DNA from: Coxiellaceae bacterium UBA6002
Lineage (GTDB): Bacteria > Pseudomonadota > Gammaproteobacteria > UBA6002
DNA: 9,454 nucleotides
NCBI GenBank assembly: GCA_002429595.1
Contig: DJAM01000061.1
Span: forward strand, 1 to 9,454
Direction: 5' to 3'
The notes beneath the pieces are model-generated. The model was not told where the DNA came from, searched no databases, and worked only from the letters and a program-made list of their open reading frames with translations. Positions 1 to 5,725 of this stretch are shown in pieces. The position numbers and the translations under genes were made by a program. Numbering within the stretch: position 1 is the first letter of the stretch; the number at the start of each line of letters is the position of its first letter.

Positions 1-20
1 TCCAAAGTGAGTTTTGTCAT
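1..20 (-). CDS. phoU: Start of PhoU, phosphate signalling regulator (partial, cut by window edge)
   Basis: Only the first six codons and two bases are inside the window. An ATG on the minus strand at 20-18 opens a frame reading MTKLTL, 10 bases after the pstB stop codon. PhoU proteins commonly begin with a short stretch of this kind before the first helix, and phoU is the usual last gene of the proteobacterial pst operon. PhoU is a cytoplasmic helical protein that links the PstSCAB transporter to the PhoR sensor kinase and keeps the Pho regulon off when phosphate is plentiful. The call rests mainly on position and a plausible N-terminus. The ribosome site is weak (GAG a few bases upstream), so coupling to pstB translation is likely. 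Confidence 0.55.
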
Positions 21-30
21 GCTCAGAGAC

Positions 31-798
31 TTAACCAAATTTACCCGCAATATAATCTCGTGTGGCTTGTTTTTTGGCCTCACTGAAAATCATTTTGGTA
101 TCGCCATATTCAATCAATTCGCCGAGGTACATATAAGCGGTATAATCAGAGATACGCGCGGCTTGCTGCATATTATGAGTCACGATAATGATCGTATATT
201 CTTCTCTTAGTTCATTTATAAGATTCTCGATATGAGCGGTACCGATTGGATCTAAAGCAGAGGTTGGTTCATCTAATAAGATCACTTCAGGTTTAATTGC
301 AATTGCACGGGCAATACATAAACGTTGTTGTTGGCCGATAGAAAGACTGAGACCTTCTTGTCTGAGTTTATCTTTAACTTCATTCCATAATGCTGCTTTT
401 TGTAGAGCCCATTCAACACGTGCTGCTAATTGATCGCTTGGAAGTGTTTCATACAATTTCACTCCAAAAGCGATATTGTTATATATAGACATGGGAAATG
501 GTGTTGGCTTTTGAAATACCATGCCGATTTTGCTTCTTAATAAATTTAAATCTTGACGGGAATCCAGAATATTTTGTCCATCTAAAAATATTTTTCCTAA
601 AGCATAGTGATCTGGATATAACTGATAAATACAATTTAACGTTCTTAATAGTGTCGATTTCCCGCAGCCTGATGGACCTATAAAAGCGGTGACTTTTCGC
701 TCATAAACATTGAAACTAATATTTTTGAGTGCATGAAATTTACCATAATAAAAATTTAGATCATGAATTCTAATTTTTTGTTTGAGTTGCTCATCCAT
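31..798 (-). CDS. pstB: Phosphate ABC transporter ATP-binding protein PstB
   Basis: This is the cytoplasmic ATPase that drives phosphate import through PstC-PstA. The 255 residues match the usual PstB length. Visible motifs are Walker A GPSGCGKST (41-49), the Q-loop at Q96 within MVFQKPTPFPMSIY (a PstB hallmark), the ABC signature at 152-156 followed by QQRLCIARAIA, Walker B VILLDEP (172-178), the D-loop SALD (180-183) and the H-loop histidine H208 in VTHN. The signature reads LSIGQ rather than LSGGQ; the flanking residues are normal, so it is probably functional. It lies 19 bases after pstA and 10 bases before the likely phoU start. The ribosome site is weak (a GAAAGAAA-like purine run), which fits operon expression with upstream coupling. 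Confidence 0.97.
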   Translation of the reverse strand: MDEQLKQKIRIHDLNFYYGKFHALKNISFNVYERKVTAFIGPSGCGKSTLLRTLNCIYQLYPDHYALGKIFLDGQNILDSRQDLNLLRSKIGMVFQKPTPFPMSIYNNIAFGVKLYETLPSDQLAARVEWALQKAALWNEVKDKLRQEGLSLSIGQQQRLCIARAIAIKPEVILLDEPTSALDPIGTAHIENLINELREEYTIIIVTHNMQQAARISDYTAYMYLGELIEYGDTKMIFSEAKKQATRDYIAGKFG

Positions 799-817
799 AA
801 CTTAATTTCTTTCATCG

Positions 818-1663
818 TTAATGTAAGGGTGGTTTTTGCTTAAAAATTAACCTTACAACTATATTGATTCCTAATACCCACACTGTAATCAGTAATGCGC
901 CAGTCCAAGCCAACTGATGCCAATCTTGGTAAGGACTCATCGCATATTGAAAAATAACAGAAGGCAAATTTGCCATAGGCTGATTGAGATTTAAGCTCCA
1001 AAACTGATTATTGAGCGCTGTAAATAATAATGGTGCTGTTTCGCCACTAATACGCGCTAAAGCTAATAATATACCAGTTAAAACACCTGTTCTTGCAACC
1101 CTTAAAACAATAAAAATAATGATTTTCCACCTGGGCGCACCTAGAGCTGCCGCAGCTTCACGCAAGGTATTTGGAATTAAGGTAAAAGTATCTTCAGTTG
1201 TGCGAACCACAACTGGAATAACGATAAGCGCAAGTGACAATGCTCCTGCCCACCCTGAAAAATGCTGTACTGGCACGACATAAATTTGATAGATAAATAA
1301 TCCAATAATAATGGAGGGAGCACTCAATAGTATGTCATTAATAAAACGTACGATTTTGCCTAACTGACTTTGTTGTCCAAATTCTGCCAAATAGGTTCCG
1401 GCGAGTAAACCAAGTGGTGCACCTAAGATTGTCGCTAGAGCAACCATGAGTGAACTACCAATAATTGCATTTAGCAACCCGCCGACGTTGCCTGGCGGTT
1501 GGGTCATTTTAAAAAATGTATTGAACTTTATGCCCGCAGAACCTAACTTCAACACGGTCACTAAAATCCACCCTAACCAAAACAGACCAACTATCATCGC
1601 GGCTGTTGCCAATATTAAACTGAGATAATTGATGATACGTCGTTTTAGGTAATGTATTTGCAT
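818..1663 (-). CDS. pstA: Phosphate ABC transporter permease PstA
   Basis: This is one of the two inner-membrane permeases that form the phosphate channel with PstC. The 281 residues are typical. Six hydrophobic segments can be seen at roughly 15-37, 68-93, 108-130, 138-155, 183-205 and 252-275. The cytoplasmic EAA coupling loop, REAAAALGAPRWKII (168-182), is where the PstB ATPase docks. RISGETAPLLFTA (204-216) is a conserved PstA stretch. The ATG has GAGATGAT just upstream, and only 6 bases separate it from the pstC stop, so translation is probably coupled to pstC. No inactivating change is visible. Confidence 0.96.
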   Translation of the reverse strand: MQIHYLKRRIINYLSLILATAAMIVGLFWLGWILVTVLKLGSAGIKFNTFFKMTQPPGNVGGLLNAIIGSSLMVALATILGAPLGLLAGTYLAEFGQQSQLGKIVRFINDILLSAPSIIIGLFIYQIYVVPVQHFSGWAGALSLALIVIPVVVRTTEDTFTLIPNTLREAAAALGAPRWKIIIFIVLRVARTGVLTGILLALARISGETAPLLFTALNNQFWSLNLNQPMANLPSVIFQYAMSPYQDWHQLAWTGALLITVWVLGINIVVRLIFKQKPPLH

Positions 1664-1669
1664 ATCATC

Positions 1670-2623
1670 TCAACTTTTTTGAGTAGCTTGGTTAGTCAAA
1701 TGACGTAACAATAATTTAGAACAAATTAACACTATAAAAGTGATCACTAGTAAAATTAAACCAAGTTCAATGAGAGCAGAACTGTAAAGCTTACCGGTGG
1801 CCTCAGTGAATTCATTTGCAAGCACCGATGTAATACTATTACCAGGCATGAGTAACGATGTTGGCAGTACATTGGCATTGCCAATGACAAATGCAACTGC
1901 CATGGTTTCACCTAATGCTCGACCCAACCCTAACATAATACCGCCAAGAACACCTACTCGCGTATAGGGCAAAATAACATTCCAAATCACTTCCCATTTA
2001 GTTGCCCCCAAAGCATAGGCGGATTCTTTAATCATGTCAGGGACTAGCTCAAAAACATCACGCATGACAGCTGTTATAAATGGAATTACCATAATCCCTA
2101 AAATAATACCCGCCGTTAATAAGCCAATTCCCATGGGTGTGCCCTGGAATAAAACTCCTAATATAGGAAGATTACCAAGATTTTCTATTAGCCAGGGTTG
2201 AACATGTTGGGCAAAGCTGGGCGCAAATATAAATAAGCCCCACATGCCATAGATAATACTCGGGATTCCTGCCAATAATTCTATCGCAATACGTAGGGGC
2301 TCGCGTAACCATAGAGGCGTAAGTTCAGTTAAAAATATCGCAATACCAAAACTGATGGGGATCCCAATAATTAATGCCAAAAATGAAGTAATAAGCGTAC
2401 CAATGACGGGGACTAATGCTCCGAATTGTTGTGTGACTGGATTCCAATGACTGGTTACCAAAAATTGAAAACCAAATGCATGTAACGTTGGCAAACTGCC
2501 TTTAATCAAATACAGAATAATACTTACAAAAATGACCAAAATAATGATAGCGCAAAAACCTGTGAGAGACTGAAAAAGAAAATCTATTCTAGACTGCTTT
2601 TTTAGATTTTTGCTAATCGTCAC
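1670..2623 (-). CDS. pstC: Phosphate ABC transporter permease PstC
   Basis: This is the second inner-membrane permease of the phosphate importer. The 317 residues fit the family. The N-terminal helix (22-41) is followed by the periplasmic NPVTQQFGALVPVIGTL stretch (61-77) typical of PstC, the core MetI-like permease helices, the EAA loop KESAYALGATKWEV (199-212) and LGRALGETMAVAFVIGN (233-249). The start must be GTG: the codon directly upstream in frame is TAA and the first internal ATG would delete essential sequence. A GGAAGAAG ribosome site lies about 10 bases upstream, inside a seven-codon ATG mini-frame whose TGA overlaps the GTG. It sits 35 bases after pstS. Confidence 0.96.
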   Translation of the reverse strand: MTISKNLKKQSRIDFLFQSLTGFCAIIILVIFVSIILYLIKGSLPTLHAFGFQFLVTSHWNPVTQQFGALVPVIGTLITSFLALIIGIPISFGIAIFLTELTPLWLREPLRIAIELLAGIPSIIYGMWGLFIFAPSFAQHVQPWLIENLGNLPILGVLFQGTPMGIGLLTAGIILGIMVIPFITAVMRDVFELVPDMIKESAYALGATKWEVIWNVILPYTRVGVLGGIMLGLGRALGETMAVAFVIGNANVLPTSLLMPGNSITSVLANEFTEATGKLYSSALIELGLILLVITFIVLICSKLLLRHLTNQATQKS

Positions 2624-2658
2624 TTAAGTATCACTTCTTCCATGAAATATTTCAAAAG

Positions 2659-3711
2659 TTAGGGCCAAAGAGCTTTGCCATTTGCATCTTTAATCTGATG
2701 GGTCCACATATCTTCTATGAGTTTTACAGCATCATCTGCTAAAGGAATATAATCTAATTGCAAAGCAACTGCTTGACCGTGATGATAAGACCAGTCGATA
2801 AACTGTAAAACCGCTCTTCCTTGTTCCGGCTTGACTTGAACCGTATTCATTAGAATGAAGGTGGCACCAATAATCGGCCAGCTATTTTCACCGGGTTCAT
2901 TAGTTAAAGTGACAGCAAATTTAGGCGTATTTTGCCAATTCGCATTGGATGCAGCTGCTTTAAAGCTATCAATTGAAGGCGCTACAAAATTACCCGCTTG
3001 ATTTTGCAATTTCACCACACAGAGTTGACTCTGTTTTGTATAGGCAAACTCGACGTAACCGATTGCGCCTTTAATTCGTTGCACATAGGCTGCCACTCCT
3101 TCGTTGCCCTTTCCGCCTATTCCTGTTGGCCAGTTTATCGCTGCATCATTACCGACTTTATTCCGCCATTGATCACTGACCTTTGATAAGTAATTGGTAA
3201 ATAAATAAGTCGTTCCAGAACCATCAACCCGATGTACCACAGTGATATACAGATCAGGAATTGTGAGGTTAGGATTGAGTGCTTTAATCGCAGGATCATT
3301 CCATTTCTTGATGTTACCAAGATAGATATTGGCTAATACTTCACCTGAAAGTTTTAATTCGCCACATGGCAGTGTTGGAATATTCACTACCGGTACAATA
3401 GCGCCGATCACCGTTGGAAATTGGATCAAGCCACTGGTGTTAAGTTCGGATGCAGTTAAAGGCTTATCAGAAGCACCAAAATCCACAGTTTTCGCCTGGA
3501 TTTGTTTGATACCCCCGCCTGATCCAATAGGTTGATAATTTACCTTGGTGCCAGTTTTCAGATGATAAAGTTGGGCCCAACGAGTATAGATTGGATAAGG
3601 AAAAGTAGCACCCGCGCCGGTAATGGTAAGATTACCGCCAAAAACGGAGGCCGGTAAAAATAGATTGATACAAATTAAAAGGAGAGAGCCAATTCTAACC
3701 AAGCTTTCCAA
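2659..3711 (-). CDS. pstS: Periplasmic phosphate-binding protein PstS
   Basis: This is the high-affinity periplasmic phosphate receptor that hands phosphate to PstCA. Its 350 residues begin with a Sec signal peptide: R6, a hydrophobic core at 7-20, and likely cleavage near ASVFGG (21-26). There is no lipobox cysteine, so the mature protein should be soluble. Phosphate-contact motifs are TGAGATFPYP (31-40), GSGGG (63-67), DFGASD (77-82) and RVDGSGTT (161-168). KGNEGVAAYVQRIKGAIGYV (201-220) is also typical of PstS. AAGGA lies 9 bases before the ATG. It is the first gene of the operon, so it should be the most strongly transcribed, and a Pho-box-like sequence lies upstream. Confidence 0.97.
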   Translation of the reverse strand: MESLVRIGSLLLICINLFLPASVFGGNLTITGAGATFPYPIYTRWAQLYHLKTGTKVNYQPIGSGGGIKQIQAKTVDFGASDKPLTASELNTSGLIQFPTVIGAIVPVVNIPTLPCGELKLSGEVLANIYLGNIKKWNDPAIKALNPNLTIPDLYITVVHRVDGSGTTYLFTNYLSKVSDQWRNKVGNDAAINWPTGIGGKGNEGVAAYVQRIKGAIGYVEFAYTKQSQLCVVKLQNQAGNFVAPSIDSFKAAASNANWQNTPKFAVTLTNEPGENSWPIIGATFILMNTVQVKPEQGRAVLQFIDWSYHHGQAVALQLDYIPLADDAVKLIEDMWTHQIKDANGKALWP

Positions 3712-3909
3712 TGCTAGATAGTCCTTACATTAAATCAACTTGAGCTATTTTATTCTTGTTAATAGGCTTAGGCTAGTATTATTGAGACTCACGATAAGAT
3801 ACTTAGACACACAAGAGACAGGTCGTCCTTTATTATCTACACCCATTAGTTGCAAGGAAATCGCAAGTCACCAGAGTCATAAGCCTATGTTTCTAAAAAA
3901 ATAACCAAC
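3712..3909. other. Non-coding region upstream of pstS
   Basis: About 200 AT-rich bases separate pstS (leftward) from the doubtful rightward reading frame. The stretch should hold the pst promoter. I see a Pho-box-like pair of half-sites (listed separately), a tandem TAGGCT TAGGCT at 3763-3774, and AT-rich runs that could serve as -10 elements. No convincing matched -35/-10 pair and no RNA gene are visible. Confidence 0.6.
3804..3821 (-). promoter_or_regulatory. Candidate Pho box (PhoB site) upstream of pstS
   Basis: Read on the minus strand, the site is CTGTCTC TTGT GTGTCTA. The E. coli Pho box is two CTGTCAT-like seven-base repeats spaced 11 bases apart. Here the first half matches 5 of 7 and the second 4 of 7 at exactly that spacing, with both TGTC cores kept. 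It lies about 95 bases upstream of pstS and faces that gene. The match is imperfect and no clear -10 sits at the expected distance, so this is a candidate supported mainly by context. Confidence 0.35.
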
Positions 3910-3915
3910 GGAGGA
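3910..3915 (+). promoter_or_regulatory. Strong ribosome-binding site with no standard start codon nearby
   Basis: GGAGGA is a near-perfect Shine-Dalgarno sequence. No ATG, GTG or TTG occurs within the usual 5-10 bases. At 9 bases there is ATC (3925-3927), one base from ATG, and the first TTG (3935) is 19 bases away. This suggests that a gene once started here, or that a rare start codon is used. Confidence 0.5.
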
Positions 3916-3934
3916 TTTTATTTAATCGATCACT

Positions 3935-4165
3935 TTGTCAACAAAGAAGTTTTTTTTGAATTTTTTGAATCAAGAATTTAAAGAATTTGGTTCTTGCTTA
4001 GGTGTTCAACCATTTTCGTATCAGCAATACGTTTCTTCAGAAGAAGATTTTGATACTAAGAACGTTATTGACACAAAGAGCATACCACACGATAAACTCA
4101 GACTTTTCTTACAGAACCTATCACGCATAGACTCTCCCTGCATCCCCCGAAATTATATATTATGA
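3935..4165 (+). pseudogene. Short unrecognised reading frame, possibly a decayed gene
   Basis: A 76-codon frame runs from TTG (3935) to TGA (4165). The product is hydrophilic, has no membrane segment, and contains an acidic patch SSEEDFD (residues 34-40); I do not recognise it. The TTG is 19 bases from the good ribosome site at 3910-3915. In another frame, ATC at 3925 sits at the right distance and reads IDHFVNKEVFFEFFESRI before stopping, passing through a T8 run at 3950-3957. Removing one T from that run would join the two frames into a single protein of about 80 residues. An intact ancestor with ATG at 3925 and seven Ts is therefore plausible, making this a gene broken at its start codon and at a homopolymer. 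It may instead be chance or a live gene with a rare start. Confidence 0.35.
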
Positions 4166-4213
4166 CCATAATCATTGAATTTCTCATAATAAATTATCGC
4201 ATGCGAGAAGCAA

Positions 4214-5200
4214 ATGAGTAGAAAATTCCAATATATTCTTATATTTATCGGCGCAATGATGGCATCTCTGGGGACTTATCCCTACGCAAAGGATTTTTCA
4301 CATTCTATCTTCAACAACAATACATTATCATTACTTATTGCTAGTATCTTCGTGCCTGCGGCGGTATCCGCTAATATGGCTTTGGGGGTTTATTCGCTAC
4401 ATGACTCACTTGCACAAAGAAGAACCATTAACCTAACGCGCAATGTCATAATAACGATTATTTGCACGATTGCCTCTCTGTCAACCGGGTTTTTGTGTTT
4501 CATTGGCTATTCATCGCAATTATCTTTAACGACGAATCTCTTTTTAAGTGGTGCTGTCGTCGTCGTTAATATCGGTATAGGCTTTAGCGCGATGAATAAT
4601 GCCATTAATGATCTTAATGACATTAAGCGAACTAATAATTTGAAATCAATTAAGATCGCTATTAAAAGAAGGCCGATAAAAATTATCTTAGGAATCATTA
4701 CTGTTCTTTGTGCATTATTTGTTACCTTAACTGCTTATCTGGCCAGTACGCATGGACTCCAATTAGCGCTTGAAAATCTAAATAAGTTCTCTTCCGTTTC
4801 GATAGAAAACATCAGCTATTTGATAGCAATTATTATTTGGTTGCCAGGAGCGGTTCTCTTTGCAAATGGCTCTCGAATTACGGTTTTGAAAATATATGAT
4901 GCGCTTTGCAGGGGGAAACTTAGATTTTCTTACATTACTTATTTTATTATGATTATCGCCATTGCTTCTGGAAGTGCCTACGCAGGAATGGCATTAGAAT
5001 TTTTCGACTCGTCAAAAGACATTCCAAATCTATTTAGAAAAATTTCTAATCACTACAATTTTGTCTTTTACGGCATTGCGCCACTAGCATTTTTTATTTC
5101 TGCAGTGGTCAATGGCTACGCCTTGGAAAACTTATGGAAGGAAACTTCTAAGCGTTATAATAGAAGTTTTAAAAACCAGGCGCAACGCCATCATTTGTAA
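4214..5200 (+). CDS. Unrecognised eight-helix inner-membrane protein
   Basis: I do not recognise the family of this 328-residue protein. Eight hydrophobic segments are visible at about 6-24, 37-60, 77-99, 106-127, 155-177, 199-219, 238-261 and 281-303. The charge pattern obeys the positive-inside rule throughout: basic loops AQRR (67-70), IKRT plus IKRRP (137-154) and CRGKLR (232-237) and the basic C-terminus alternate with neutral or acidic loops. Both termini should therefore be cytoplasmic. There is no nucleotide-binding motif, no cleavable signal peptide and no catalytic signature. GAGAAG lies just upstream of the ATG. A seven-codon mini-frame at 4201-4221 (stop included) overlaps the start and might tune its translation. 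It converges on the next gene with only 11 bases between stop codons. A transporter or other integral membrane role is possible but unproven. Confidence 0.88.
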   Translation: MSRKFQYILIFIGAMMASLGTYPYAKDFSHSIFNNNTLSLLIASIFVPAAVSANMALGVYSLHDSLAQRRTINLTRNVIITIICTIASLSTGFLCFIGYSSQLSLTTNLFLSGAVVVVNIGIGFSAMNNAINDLNDIKRTNNLKSIKIAIKRRPIKIILGIITVLCALFVTLTAYLASTHGLQLALENLNKFSSVSIENISYLIAIIIWLPGAVLFANGSRITVLKIYDALCRGKLRFSYITYFIMIIAIASGSAYAGMALEFFDSSKDIPNLFRKISNHYNFVFYGIAPLAFFISAVVNGYALENLWKETSKRYNRSFKNQAQRHHL

Positions 5201-5211
5201 ATGATCCAAAA

Positions 5212-5658
5212 TTAAGCAGCCTTACGCTCGCCTTTTCTGGTAGCAGCCGCTTTTTTCGCAGCTTTTTTGAAAGTGCCATGTTCGCGCTTTGTTTTAACTG
5301 CCTTAGCTGCTGCCATTTTTAGTTCACCGCGTTCACGCTTGGTTTGCACTGCTTTTTTTGAAGCCTCTTTTCGATGCAGCTGGGGATGAACACCAAGTTG
5401 CTGCCAGTTGGTTTCTGAAAGATCCACTTTGTAGTAGTCTGCAGCTTTCTCGATGTTTGCAAAGGCTAAAGCTCGCTCTTTTTGAGTTGCATCGGTAACT
5501 TGGTCGAATCGGGCGACAGCATTACGAACATGTTGCGCATCGGTCAGCGGCTCTTTTCTAAGTTTTGGAAATGCAAAAACCGTGTCTGGTAGGTTACTTC
5601 TCATCGAAAGAAGGCCATGTTTTTCGCAAGGTTTCCACGTTGCCTTTTTTTTATTCAT
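5212..5658 (-). CDS. Small basic protein: DUF6582-like domain plus Lys/Ala-rich repeat tail
   Basis: This 148-residue protein has two parts. Residues 22-80 begin NLPDTVFAFPKLRKEPLTDA and continue HVRNAVARFDQV, with a final YYKVDL. That resembles the DUF6582 domain of unknown function as I remember it (LPDS.FA...R..P..D..H.RNA.AR). Residues 96-148 form a very basic tail with two 17-residue units, KKAVQTKRERGELKMAA (101-117) and AKAVKTKREHGTFKKAA (118-134), then a shorter third copy. The tail resembles histone-H1-like or other nucleic-acid-binding tails in composition; binding is inference. There is no signal peptide or membrane segment. GAGGTG lies 4 bases before the ATG. It follows the Sel1-methyltransferase gene by 67 bases on the same strand, where a TATAAT suggests it may also have its own promoter. 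Confidence 0.85.
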   Translation of the reverse strand: MNKKKATWKPCEKHGLLSMRSNLPDTVFAFPKLRKEPLTDAQHVRNAVARFDQVTDATQKERALAFANIEKAADYYKVDLSETNWQQLGVHPQLHRKEASKKAVQTKRERGELKMAAAKAVKTKREHGTFKKAAKKAAATRKGERKAA

Positions 5659-5703
5659 ATCACACCTCTATCGTTAATTCTTCTAATGGTCGCTTCTATA
5701 TTA

Positions 5704-5709
5704 ATTATA
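5704..5709 (-). promoter_or_regulatory. Candidate -10 box for the small basic protein
   Basis: A perfect TATAAT lies on the minus strand in the gap between the methyltransferase-fusion stop and the next start, about 45 bases upstream of the ATG. The expected -35 position (about 5727-5732) reads CCTTTA, a poor match. In AT-rich DNA a lone TATAAT is weak evidence. If real, it would let the small gene be expressed independently of the large one. Confidence 0.3.
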
Positions 5710-5725
5710 GATTTTTTGACCCAAC

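Noticed and set aside
1..30. TCCAAAGTGAGTTTTGTCATG at the window start resembles TCCAAAGTAATTTTTGTCGTG, the reverse strand near 8336-8355, suggesting a shared insertion-sequence end.
   Set aside because: The first copy is explained as the opening codons of phoU on the minus strand (MTKLTL), and the likeness is short and imperfect.
1011..1283. A 90-codon plus-strand open frame inside pstA, and similar frames inside pstB, pstC, pstS and the methyltransferase gene.
   Set aside because: They lie opposite strongly supported genes, have no ribosome sites and read like antisense shadows of membrane or repeat proteins.
3762..3888. Nine-base inverted repeat ATAGGCTTA (3762-3770) and TAAGCCTAT (3880-3888).
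   Set aside because: The copies are 109 bases apart and this short; such a match is expected by chance in AT-rich DNA.
5695..5717. TCTATA-TTAAT-TATAGA followed by six Ts on the plus strand, shaped like a terminator.
   Set aside because: The stem is six bases and almost all A/T, and the plus-strand gene it would serve ends about 500 bases upstream beyond another gene.
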